Assembly: GCA_019636275.1 (NCBI GenBank)
Contig: JAHBXY010000011.1
Location: 33,127-97,126 of the forward strand
Direction of reading: 5' to 3'
Source: Planctomycetota bacterium
Lineage (GTDB): Bacteria > Planctomycetota > J058
DNA: 64,000 nucleotides
Shown here: piece by piece, positions 15,969 through 24,418 of the stretch
Layout of the letters: each line of letters starts with the position of its first letter
How positions within the stretch are numbered: position 1 is the stretch's first letter
The notes under the pieces: generated by a model
Seen by the model: only the letters and a program-made list of their open reading frames with translations
What the model was told of the DNA's origin: nothing
Database searches by the model: none
Program-made: the position numbers and the translations under genes

Positions 15969-17333
15969 TCAGCCCGGCAGGCCCATGGCCGCGCGGCAGG
16001 TCTTCGCGTAGAGGTCGCGGAAGACGTCGTCCGGGTCCGTGCGGGCCTTGACCCGCTCGTAGTTCGGCCGGTTCCACGTCTGCCAGAACTCGTCCTCGGT
16101 GTAGTGGTTGTGGGAGATCAGCGTCTTGATCCCGCCGAGCTCGCGCAGCTTGACCTCCATCATGCGGTGGTAGTCGCGGCCGTCGCGCGGGCGCATGCCG
16201 TAGATCGCCAGGTCGAGGTAGAGCTCGTCGTCGACGCCGTCGAACACCCGGTCGGCGATCCACTCGTAGCGGCGCGCGACCCGGTAGGGGACGCACCACA
16301 GCGGGAAGAAGCCGAACTCGCGCTCGTACCAGGCCATGAACTCGGGCACCCGCGACGACGGCAGGAACACGTCGAGGTGGAACGTCGGCCGCAGGTGCGG
16401 CAGGAGGAAGTGGAGCCTCTCCGCCGCCCACAGCCACGCCGTCGAGCCGAGGAGCTTGCCGAAGAGGAGCCGCCCGAGGAGGGTCCGCGGGCGCGGGTTC
16501 GTCACGCCGCGGTCGTAGCGGAACAGGTAGTCGAACGTCTCCAGGTAGTCCTCGGTCCGCTCCCGCGTGCTCAGGTAGTAGACCCGCAGCCAGTCGTAGC
16601 GGGTCACGTAGGGCGCCTCGTCGACGAACTCGCCCAGGCTGAGCACGTACTCGTCGGGCGCGTGGATGATCCCGTCCATGAAGTCGACGTCCTGCGCCAC
16701 GAAGCGCCGCTGGATCGCCGCCTGGTAGTCGGCCAGGGTCGAGTACTTCTCGTAGCGCATGCGCACGAAGCGCCCGGCCGGGACCAGGCGGAAGGTGAGC
16801 TTCGTGAGGAGCCCGAGGGTCCCGAAGGAGCCGTGCATCATGTGGAAGACGAGCGCGTCGTCGCCGTCGGGCCGGCAGGTGAGCACCTCGCCCCGGCCGG
16901 TGACGACCTCGTACTCCAGGCAGGTGTCGTGCATGCCGCCGAAGCGGAAGGACATGGACTCGATCGAGCAGCCCGAGACGGCGCCGCCGATCGTGATCGT
17001 CTTGAACTCGGGCACGCACATGGGCACGAGCCCGTGCTTCAGGGTCGCCCGGACGAGGTCGACGTAGGTCACACCGGGCTCGGCCACGCACACCCGCGCC
17101 GCGGGGTCGATCGAGATGATCCGGTCGAGATCGGTCAGGTCGACCTTCTCGTCCTTGCGCCGCAGGTCGCCCGGCTTGGGCACCTGGTGCGCCACGGCGC
17201 GCTTGCGCACCGAGACGTGCCCGCCGCCCGTCCGCCCGCGCAGCTGCGCCGCGATCCGCTCGACCTTTCGCGCGTGCTCGGCCTCGCGGCGCGCCACCTC
17301 GGGCGCGTGGGTCGTGGCTGCCCTGATGATCAC
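15969..17333 (-). CDS. FAD-linked oxidoreductase, DHCR24/delta24-sterol-reductase-like
   Basis: A 454-residue flavoprotein with a PCMH-type FAD domain: DLDRIISIDPAARVCVAEPG, then VPEFKTITIGGAVSGCSIES (pyrophosphate-binding loop) and MHDTCLEYEVVTGRGEVL. The C-terminal half (YEKYSTLADYQAAIQRRFV onward, WYEREFGFFPLWCVPYR) resembles the substrate domain of delta24-sterol reductase and related FAD-binding oxidoreductases. The length fits that group. GTG 17333 follows GGAGG. A longer reading frame upstream has no coding character. The likely substrate is a sterol, isoprenoid or lipid-linked sugar. It is probably cytoplasmic or peripheral to the membrane. Confidence 0.82.
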   Translation of the reverse strand: MIIRAATTHAPEVARREAEHARKVERIAAQLRGRTGGGHVSVRKRAVAHQVPKPGDLRRKDEKVDLTDLDRIISIDPAARVCVAEPGVTYVDLVRATLKHGLVPMCVPEFKTITIGGAVSGCSIESMSFRFGGMHDTCLEYEVVTGRGEVLTCRPDGDDALVFHMMHGSFGTLGLLTKLTFRLVPAGRFVRMRYEKYSTLADYQAAIQRRFVAQDVDFMDGIIHAPDEYVLSLGEFVDEAPYVTRYDWLRVYYLSTRERTEDYLETFDYLFRYDRGVTNPRPRTLLGRLLFGKLLGSTAWLWAAERLHFLLPHLRPTFHLDVFLPSSRVPEFMAWYEREFGFFPLWCVPYRVARRYEWIADRVFDGVDDELYLDLAIYGMRPRDGRDYHRMMEVKLRELGGIKTLISHNHYTEDEFWQTWNRPNYERVKARTDPDDVFRDLYAKTCRAAMGLPG

Positions 17334-17437
17334 TCGCACCTCCGGCGCGCGGCGGGCGTGCAGCCCGCGTGCCCCGCGCGGGCGGCGCGCCCCGGCGCGC
17401 CGGCGGGCCACGGGCGTCCCCCGCGGGCCGGGGGCGC

Positions 17438-20005
17438 CTACTCCCCGCGCCCTCGTGACCGCGGGCGCGGCAGCCGCGTCTGCCCGAAGCCGACCGCCTC
17501 CTTCATGGCGTCCGTGATCGGGGCCCGCGCGCGGTCCAGCTCGGCCCACGGGTCGGCGCGCAAGGCGGCCAGGCGGTGCGGGACGGAGCGCACGGTGAAC
17601 GCGGCCGGGTCGAGGGCGGGCGTGACCTCCTCCCAGGCCACCGGCACGCTAACGGTCGCGCCCGGCTTGGCCCGCGCGGAGTAGGCGCCGATCGCCGTCG
17701 CGTCCCACTGGTTGCGCAGGTAGTCGATGAACACGCGTCCGCGGCGGCTGACCTTGGTGATCTTGCTCGTGTAGCGCTCCGGGTGGCGCCGGGCGAACTC
17801 CTCGGCGAACGCCTTGGTGAACTGCTTCACGTCGTCCCAGCCGAGCGTCGGCGCCACCGGCGCGACCACGTGCAGACCCTTGCCGCCGGTCGTCTTGCAG
17901 AAGCTGGCCAGCCCCAGCTCGCCCAGGCGCGCCCGCACCTCGTGGGCGGCCTCGACGACGCGCGAGAACGGCAGCCCCTCGTCGGGGTCGAGGTCGAACA
18001 CGAGCGTGTCGGCGCGGTGGACGTCGTGCACCGACGAGCCCCACACGTGGAACTCGAGCACGTTGAGCTGGACCAGGCGCAGGAGCTGCGGCACGGCCTC
18101 CACCCACACGTAGGGCTCCTCGTCGGGCCCGTGGACGGGCACGCGCGGGACGTCGGCGTGGATCGTCTTGTTGCCGTGCTTCTGGTAGAAGCACTTCTTG
18201 TCGCAGCCGCCCGGGCAGCGCACGAGCGTCAGCGGCCGGCGGCCGAGGCGCGGGAGGGCCCAGGCGCCGACCCGCGCGTAGTAGACGGCGAGCTCCTCCT
18301 TGGTCACCCCGACCTCGGGGTAGAGCACCTTCTCGGGGCTGCTGATCGTGACCCCCGCGACTTCGACCACCCGACCTCTCCTCTTCACCGGCGGTGTGGA
18401 CGGCGTCGACGAAGCCGGCGCCTCGCGCACGACCTCGCGCGGGTCCTTGTCCTCGCGCAGCCCCTGGAAGGAAGGATGCCTGAGGAGCCCCTCGTCCGTC
18501 CACTCGCTGAAGCGTACCTCGCAGACGAGCCGCGGCTCGACCCAGCGGGTGCCCTTCAGGCGCGGGACCCGGTCGGCGAAGGGCGAGGTCGACCGCCGCA
18601 GCGGCTCGAGCCGCGCGCGCAGGTCCCGCAGGACGGCCCCGGTGAAGCCCGTGCCCACGCGGCCCGCGTGGCGCAAGCGGCCCTCGGCGTCGTGGTAGCC
18701 GACGATCAGGGCGCCCAGGCCCTCCCGCGCGCCCTGCGGCTCGGTGAAGCCGCCGATCACGAGCTCCTGCCGGGCCAGGCACTTGACCTTCAGCCAGTCG
18801 CCCTGGCGGCCCGGGCGGTAGGGCGCCTGCGCGCGCTTGCTGACCACCCCCTCGACGCCGTGGGCGCAGGCGCGCTCGAGGAACGCGCCCCCCTGGCCGG
18901 CGACGTGCTCCGAGAGGCGAAGCGGGGCCGGGGCGCCCTCGAGCAGCGCCCCGAGGGCGCGCTTGCGCTCGATGAGCGGCGCCGGGCGCAGGTCGACCCC
19001 GTCCTGGTGCAGGAGGTCGAACACGACGTAGGCCAGCGCGCCGCGCGGCCGGGGCGCCGACGAGAGCAGGTTCTGCAGGGCCTGGAAGCTCGTGCGGCCG
19101 TCGGGCAGCAGGACGACGACCTCGCCGTCGAGCAGGGCCTCATCGACGGGCAGGGCGCCGAGCGCCTCGGCCACGGCCGGGAAGCGAGCCGTCCAGTCGT
19201 GGCCGGCGCGCGTGAGGAGGCGCACCTCGCCGTCGTCGACGCGGGCCAGGATGCGGTAGCCGTCGAGCTTCAGCTCGTGGACCCAGTCGTCGCCGTCCGG
19301 CGGGCGCTCGACGAGCCTCGCCAGGACGGGCTTCACGCTCGCGGGCAGCCGCCCGCGCCGCGCGCCGGGCAGCGCGGCCGGGTCGAGGCGCGGGACCTCG
19401 CCCTGGGTCCCGCTCCACACCCTGGCGCGGCGCGCGGCGATCCGCTCGAGGTCGAGGCCCGTCTCGACGCTCGTCGTGGCCTCGTCGACGAGCGACGACC
19501 CGGCGCCCGGCCGCGCGTGCGCGTCCTTGGCCTTGATCAGCAGCCACTCCGCCTTGGCGCCCTTGCGCCGCGCGCGCGACGACCGCACGAGGTGCCAGCG
19601 GCCCTGCAGGCGCTCGCCCTCGAGGTCGAACGTCAGCCGCCCTCTCCGGTAGCCGGCGCGCGGGTCGCCGCGCGGGGTCCAGCGGCCGCGGTCCCACAGG
19701 AGGACGGTGCCGCCGCCGTACTCGCCCGCGGGGATCACGCCCTCGAACCCGCCGTACTCGAGCGGGTGGTCCTCGGTGTGGACGGCAAGGCGCTTCTCGG
19801 CCGGGTCGAGGCTGGGCCCCTTCGGGACCGCCCAGCTCTTGAGCACGCCGTCGAGCTCGAGGCGGAAGTCGTAGTGCAGCCGCCGCGCGTCGTGCTTCTG
19901 CACGACGAACGACCACCCGGCGGTCTCCGACCGGGCGGCCCCGCGCGGCTCGGGCGTGCGGTCGAAGTCGCGCTTGCGCTGGTACTCGTCGAGCTTCGTC
20001 ACCAC
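17438..20005 (-). CDS. ligD: Multidomain ATP-dependent DNA ligase D
   Basis: An 855-residue LigD of non-homologous end joining with all three domains in the Pseudomonas-type order. The N-terminal 3'-phosphoesterase has HDARRLHYDFRLELDGVLKS and YGGGTVLLWDRG. The ligase domain has the adenylated Lys near residue 246 in ELKLDGYRIL and later EGVVSKR. The C-terminal primase-polymerase has VFDLDPDEGLPFSRVV (metal-binding DxD) and FCKTTGGKGLHVVAP. GTG 20005 (VVTKLDEYQRKRDFDRTPEP) matches the family start. No Ku gene is visible in the window. The 104 bases between this gene and the flavoprotein gene hold no gene. Confidence 0.95.
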   Translation of the reverse strand: MVTKLDEYQRKRDFDRTPEPRGAARSETAGWSFVVQKHDARRLHYDFRLELDGVLKSWAVPKGPSLDPAEKRLAVHTEDHPLEYGGFEGVIPAGEYGGGTVLLWDRGRWTPRGDPRAGYRRGRLTFDLEGERLQGRWHLVRSSRARRKGAKAEWLLIKAKDAHARPGAGSSLVDEATTSVETGLDLERIAARRARVWSGTQGEVPRLDPAALPGARRGRLPASVKPVLARLVERPPDGDDWVHELKLDGYRILARVDDGEVRLLTRAGHDWTARFPAVAEALGALPVDEALLDGEVVVLLPDGRTSFQALQNLLSSAPRPRGALAYVVFDLLHQDGVDLRPAPLIERKRALGALLEGAPAPLRLSEHVAGQGGAFLERACAHGVEGVVSKRAQAPYRPGRQGDWLKVKCLARQELVIGGFTEPQGAREGLGALIVGYHDAEGRLRHAGRVGTGFTGAVLRDLRARLEPLRRSTSPFADRVPRLKGTRWVEPRLVCEVRFSEWTDEGLLRHPSFQGLREDKDPREVVREAPASSTPSTPPVKRRGRVVEVAGVTISSPEKVLYPEVGVTKEELAVYYARVGAWALPRLGRRPLTLVRCPGGCDKKCFYQKHGNKTIHADVPRVPVHGPDEEPYVWVEAVPQLLRLVQLNVLEFHVWGSSVHDVHRADTLVFDLDPDEGLPFSRVVEAAHEVRARLGELGLASFCKTTGGKGLHVVAPVAPTLGWDDVKQFTKAFAEEFARRHPERYTSKITKVSRRGRVFIDYLRNQWDATAIGAYSARAKPGATVSVPVAWEEVTPALDPAAFTVRSVPHRLAALRADPWAELDRARAPITDAMKEAVGFGQTRLPRPRSRGRGE

Positions 20006-20086
20006 CCGCCCGGGGAGCACGCCGCGCGCCCGGCGCAACCCGCGCCGTGGCCGAGCGGTCCGGGACACGGATGACGTGAGTAGCTA

Positions 20087-20258
20087 GAAACCGGCCAGGA
20101 GAGCCGGTTTCCGGGCCGCGTCGGTTCTCGATCCCGACCCCCGCGTGTAGCGTGGCCGCGCCTTGTCGATGACGCCGGGGGATCCGTGTGCTCGGCCGCT
20201 CGCTCCTCGGCCCTCGTGGGCGCGCAGGGAGTCGGCGGCCGAGCACGTGGACCCCCGG
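20087..20258. promoter_or_regulatory. Structured leader region between ligD and the ABC exporter gene
   Basis: A perfect 9-bp hairpin (GAAACCGGC at 20087-20095, GCCGGTTTC at 20103-20111) is followed by a larger structure. There GTGCTCGGCCGC (20088+100, i.e. 20188-20199) pairs with GCGGCCGAGCAC (20235-20246), and outer CCGGGGG (20175-20181) pairs with CCCCCGG (20252-20258). CCCGGCCGGAG at 20254-20264 can instead pair with CTCCGGCCGGG at 20305-20315, close to the ribosome site. That gives two mutually exclusive folds. The two flanking genes diverge from this 327-base gap. A regulatory leader is inference. Confidence 0.4.
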
Positions 20259-20332
20259 CCGGAGTCGGCCCGGCGCGGTGCGTCCAGGGCGTCCGCCTGG
20301 CGCGCTCCGGCCGGGCCTCCAGGGGAAGAACG

Positions 20333-22195
20333 ATGACCGAGCCGCCTCGCGCCGCCTCGCGCACCCGTCGCATCCTGGCCTACCTGCGGCCGCACCGGCG
20401 CGTGGTCACCGCGATCCTGGCGCTGACCCTGGCCGTGGCCGTGGCCAACACGATCGAGCCCCTGGTGCTCAAGTTCATCGTCGACGGCCTCCAGGAGGGC
20501 GAGGGGACGCGCCCGCTGCTCCTGGGGATCGGCGGGCTCCTCGGCCTCGCGGTGGTCCGCGAGGGGCTGGGCGGCGTGTCCAACTGGCTCACCTGGCGCA
20601 CGCGCCTGCACGTGCACTTCGCCTTGATGGAGGCCACGGTCAGCCGGCTCCACCGCCTGCCGCTCAGCTTCCACCGGGCCGAGGGCGTCGGCGCGACGAT
20701 GACCCGCCTCGAGCGGGGCGTGCAGGGCTTCGTCGGGGCCGTGACGACGGTGGCCTTCAGCATCGTGCCCGCGGCCGTGTTCCTCGTCGTCTCGGTCGGC
20801 GTCATGCTCGCGCTCGACTGGCGCCTGGCGCTCGTCGTGCTCGCCTTCGTGCCGCTGCCGGCCCTGATCGCCCGCAAGGCGGCGCCCGTGCAGATCGAGC
20901 GCGAGCGCACCCTCATGGAGCGCTGGACGCGGATCTACTCGCGCTTCAACGAGGTCCTCTCGGGGATCCTCGTCGTGAAGAGCTTCGCCATGGAGGAGGC
21001 CGAGAAGCAGCGCTTCCTCGACGACGTCGAGGCCGCCAACCGCGTCGTCGTCCGCGGCGTGGGGCTCGACTCGGGCGTGGGCGCGGCCCAGAACCTGGCC
21101 GTGCTCCTCGCGCGGATCTCCGCGATCGCCGTGGGCGGCTGGCTCGTGGTCCAGGGCCAGGCGACGCTCGGCACGCTCCTGGCGTTCCTGGGCTACATCG
21201 GCGCGCTGTTCGGCCCGGTGCAGGGGCTGTCGGACGTCTACAAGACGCTGCGCACGGCGCAGGTGTCGCTCGACCAGGTGTTCGCGATCCTCGACGCGGA
21301 GGACCTCCTGTGCGACGCGCCCGACGCGGCCGACGTCGCCGCCGTCCACGGCCGGGTGAGCTTCGATGGCGTGACCTTCGCCCACCACGGCGGCCCGCGG
21401 CTGCTCGACGGGATCGACCTCGAGGTCCCGCCCGGGCAGCTCGTCGCGCTCGTCGGCCCGAGCGGCGCGGGCAAGACCACGCTCCTGTCGCTCCTGCAGC
21501 GCTTCCACGACCCGCAGCGCGGCGCGGTGAGGATCGACGGCCGCGACGTGCGGACGCTCCGGCAGCTCTCCCTGCGGCGGCACATCGGCGTCGTCACGCA
21601 GGACCCGCTCCTGTTCAACGAGTCGGTGCGGGCGAACATCGCCTACGGCCGCCCCGAGGCGTCGGCGGCCGAGGTCGAGGCGGCGGCGCGCGCCGCTCAG
21701 GCGCACGAGTTCATCACGCGCCTGCCCGACGGCTACGAGACCGTCGTCGGCGAGCGCGGCAACCGTCTATCGACCGGCGAGCGGCAGCGCATCGCGATCG
21801 CCCGCGCGCTGCTCAAGGACCCTTCGGTGCTGATCCTCGACGAGCCGACGTCGGCCCTGGACGCCGAGTCGGAGGCCGCCGTGCAGGAGGCGCTCGGGCG
21901 GCTCGTGCGCGGGCGCACGACCTTCGTCGTGGCCCACCGCCTGGCCACCGTCGTCGACGCCGACCGGATCCTCGTCCTGCGCGACGGCCGGATCGCCGAG
22001 GACGGCACGCACCGCGAGCTCCTGGCGCGCGGCGGCTACTACGCCGAGCTCGTACGGAAGCAGACCCGCGGCCTCCTGCCGACCGGCGACGTGGTCCCCG
22101 TCGCTGCGCCCGGCCGGCTCGCGCGCCGGACGGACCGCATGGCGCTGGATCCGTGGGTGCCCGCGCTCGGGCGGTTTCGCCCGGCTCCGGGCTGA
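20333..22195 (+). CDS. ABC exporter half-transporter (fused permease and ATPase)
   Basis: A 620-residue MsbA/MDR-type half-transporter that would dimerise in the inner membrane. Membrane spans lie in about residues 20-300 (for example [20 protein letters not shown] and [20 protein letters not shown]). The ATPase has Walker [10 protein letters not shown] (Lys381), a Q-loop in [10 protein letters not shown], signature LSTGERQR (an LSGGQ variant with Thr at position 3), Walker B VLILDEP (Asp503, Glu504) and the switch His in [12 protein letters not shown] 20333 follows AGGGGAAG. The C-terminal tail of about 40 residues beyond the ATPase is unassigned. The substrate is unknown; lipids or glycolipids are typical of this type. 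Confidence 0.9.
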   Translation: MTEPPRAASRTRRILAYLRPHRRVVTAILALTLAVAVANTIEPLVLKFIVDGLQEGEGTRPLLLGIGGLLGLAVVREGLGGVSNWLTWRTRLHVHFALMEATVSRLHRLPLSFHRAEGVGATMTRLERGVQGFVGAVTTVAFSIVPAAVFLVVSVGVMLALDWRLALVVLAFVPLPALIARKAAPVQIERERTLMERWTRIYSRFNEVLSGILVVKSFAMEEAEKQRFLDDVEAANRVVVRGVGLDSGVGAAQNLAVLLARISAIAVGGWLVVQGQATLGTLLAFLGYIGALFGPVQGLSDVYKTLRTAQVSLDQVFAILDAEDLLCDAPDAADVAAVHGRVSFDGVTFAHHGGPRLLDGIDLEVPPGQLVALVGPSGAGKTTLLSLLQRFHDPQRGAVRIDGRDVRTLRQLSLRRHIGVVTQDPLLFNESVRANIAYGRPEASAAEVEAAARAAQAHEFITRLPDGYETVVGERGNRLSTGERQRIAIARALLKDPSVLILDEPTSALDAESEAAVQEALGRLVRGRTTFVVAHRLATVVDADRILVLRDGRIAEDGTHRELLARGGYYAELVRKQTRGLLPTGDVVPVAAPGRLARRTDRMALDPWVPALGRFRPAPG

Positions 22196-22199
22196 GCGA

Positions 22200-22339
22200 C
22201 CCTACGCCGCGCGCAGGTAGCGCCAGGCCCGGCCGTCCCAGGCGACCTCGTGGCGCGAGGGCGGGCCGCGGTGCTCGCTCGCCTGCGCCACGGCGACCAG
22301 CCGATCGCCGTCGAGGCGCAGGGCGTCGATCCCTACGCG
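22200..22339 (-). pseudogene. Coding-like remnant directly after the debranching-enzyme stop
   Basis: Downstream of the TGA at 22340-22342 the same frame stays open for about 45 codons to a TAG at 22200-22202. It reads IDALRLDGDRLVAVAQASEH followed by a tail ending WDGRAWRYLRAA. Codon use is like the genes around it. It has no start codon and matches no neighbour. It could be the 3' scrap of a deleted gene, or a C-terminal extension lost through a new stop. I cannot name the parent family. Confidence 0.4.
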
Positions 22340-24418
22340 TCAGACGGGGGTGCACTTCACCCAGCAGCGCAGCACCTCCGCCACGCTCCAGGCCTGCGCC
22401 ACGCAGCCGCGCGGCGTGAAGGGCGCCTCGGCGTCGAAGATCTCGCTCACCTGGCCCACGCAGCCGTCGCTCAGGTGCGCGATCAGCCCCTCGAGCAGGC
22501 GCCGCGCGCCGGCCGGGTCGTCGGGGTGGACCTGCAGCCAGGCGTCGACGAACGGCCCGATCAGCCAGCCCCACACGGTCCCCTGGTGGTAGGCGGCGTC
22601 TCGCATGCGGATGTCGCCGAAGTAGCGCGGCTTGTAGTCGGGGTGGCCCGGCGCGAGCGAGCGCAGGCCCACGGGCGTGAGCAGCCGCTCCTCGACCGCG
22701 CGCAGGACCGACGCCCAGCGCTCGCGGGCCAGGACCGGGTGGCGCAGCGAGAGCGCGAACACCTGGTTGGGGCGGCAGGCCGGGTCGTCGCCCTCCTCGC
22801 CGTCGACGACGTCGTAGAGGTGACCGCCAGCCTCGTACCAGAAGCGCCGGTTGAAGCTCTCCTGCGCGCGCGAAGCGTGCTCGCCCAGCCAGCGCGCGTG
22901 CTCGTCGCCCTCGAGGTCTCGTGTCCAGCCCTCGAGCAGGCGGAGCGCGTTGTACCAGAGCGCGTTCAGCTCGACCGCCTTGCCCCGCCGCGGCGTCACG
23001 ACCCAGTCGCCCACCTTGGCGTCCATCCACGTGAGCTGGTAGCCCGGCGCGCCCTGCCGCAGGAGGCCGTCGTCGGGGTCGACGCCGATCCCGAAGCGCG
23101 TGCCGGCGAGGTGCGCGCCGACGACCTCGCGCAGGCGCGGCAGGAGCAGGCCCAGGAGCGCCCGGTCGCCGGTCGTCTCCACGTAACGATCGATCGCGTG
23201 GAAGAACCACAGCGTCGCATCGGCCGTGTGGTAGAGCCCGTCCTCTTGCCCCTCGGGGAACAGGTTCGGGATCAGGCCGTCCTTCACGTGCTGGGCGAAC
23301 GACACCAGCACCTCGCGCGCCTCGGCGTGGCGGCCGGTGGTGAGCGTGAGCCCCTCGAGGCTGATCATCGTGTCGCGGCCCCAGTCGGTGAACCAGTGGT
23401 AGCCCGCGATCACGCTGCGGTACTCGCCGCCGGCCGCGCGCGCGCAGGCGGTGTCCTTCACGCGCCAGCGCGGGCTGATCACGAACTGGTCGGCGGCGAG
23501 CACCAGCTCCGCCGCCGGGCCCTCGCGGGCGCGCGGGTCGGCCTGGGCGAGCAGCCGCTCGCGCCGGGCGCGCTCGGCCAGGCGCGCCTCGTCGGGCGGC
23601 AGGGCCAGGACGGTCTCCCAGGGCTCGGTCGAGGCGACGAGCGTGGCCTCGGGCGCGTCGTGCGTGAGGAACACGCGGAAGTGACCGGGGCGCACGACGG
23701 CGGCGACCGAGCCGTAGCCGCGGTCGGCCTCGACGCGGTGGTGCACGCGCGGCCCCTCGCGCCACTCGACCGTGAACGCCGGGCACTGGCCGCGGAGCTG
23801 CAGGCGCAAGGCCGGCAGGTCCTCGCCGCCGCGGACCTCGTAGCGGTCGTCGCCCGCGGTGGTGAGCGTGTAGCGGCGCGACAGCTCCTCCTCGAACGGG
23901 GCGTCGTGGGGCCGGAAGGCGAACGACGGGTGCAGCCGCAGCCGCACCGGCCCGTGGCCGTCGACCAGCCGGTAGGTCACGTGCACCGTGTTCTGCCCGT
24001 GGGGCATGAGCACGCGGCGCTCGAGCAGCACGCCGTCGACCTCGTAGCGCCACACCGGGAGGCCCGCCTCGAGGCGGAGCTCGACGAGGTGCGCCGTGTG
24101 CGCCTCGAGCTCGTCGGGGCGCTCCTCGCCGCCCAGCCGCGCCCTCGCCCCGCCCGGGAGGCGCACGTCCTCGAGCAGGTGGTTGAGCATGAGCATGCGC
24201 CCGTGCCGGGCCAGCGCCGCGACCAGGAGGCCGTGGTAGCGGCGCGTCGCCACCCCTGAGAGCGTGCCCGAGGCGTAGCCGCCGACGCCGTTGGTGACCA
24301 GCCACTCGAGCTCGAGGAGCGGCGCCGGATCGGCGCCGTCGCCGCGCGCCCAGCGGACGGTGCGCACCAGCGGCGCCGGCGGCGCCTCGGGCTCGAGCAC
24401 GTCGGCGCGATCGTTCAC
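22340..24418 (-). CDS. Glycogen debranching enzyme (amylo-alpha-1,6-glucosidase type)
   Basis: A 692-residue bacterial-type debranching enzyme. The N-terminal beta-rich domain contains WLVTNGVGGYASGTLSGVAT, the family hallmark, then RRYHGLLVAAL. The (alpha/alpha)6 catalytic domain has AGYHWFTDWGRDTMISLEGL, including the conserved Asp of the WFxDWGRDT motif, LIPNLFPEGQEDGLYHTADA and a late GTVWGWLIGPFVDAW. It removes alpha-1,6 branches from glycogen in the cytoplasm. GTG 24418 overlaps the upstream trehalohydrolase stop (GTGA) with GAGGAGGGG before it, so the two are co-translated. Together they could link glycogen breakdown and trehalose formation. Confidence 0.9.
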   Translation of the reverse strand: MNDRADVLEPEAPPAPLVRTVRWARGDGADPAPLLELEWLVTNGVGGYASGTLSGVATRRYHGLLVAALARHGRMLMLNHLLEDVRLPGGARARLGGEERPDELEAHTAHLVELRLEAGLPVWRYEVDGVLLERRVLMPHGQNTVHVTYRLVDGHGPVRLRLHPSFAFRPHDAPFEEELSRRYTLTTAGDDRYEVRGGEDLPALRLQLRGQCPAFTVEWREGPRVHHRVEADRGYGSVAAVVRPGHFRVFLTHDAPEATLVASTEPWETVLALPPDEARLAERARRERLLAQADPRAREGPAAELVLAADQFVISPRWRVKDTACARAAGGEYRSVIAGYHWFTDWGRDTMISLEGLTLTTGRHAEAREVLVSFAQHVKDGLIPNLFPEGQEDGLYHTADATLWFFHAIDRYVETTGDRALLGLLLPRLREVVGAHLAGTRFGIGVDPDDGLLRQGAPGYQLTWMDAKVGDWVVTPRRGKAVELNALWYNALRLLEGWTRDLEGDEHARWLGEHASRAQESFNRRFWYEAGGHLYDVVDGEEGDDPACRPNQVFALSLRHPVLARERWASVLRAVEERLLTPVGLRSLAPGHPDYKPRYFGDIRMRDAAYHQGTVWGWLIGPFVDAWLQVHPDDPAGARRLLEGLIAHLSDGCVGQVSEIFDAEAPFTPRGCVAQAWSVAEVLRCWVKCTPV

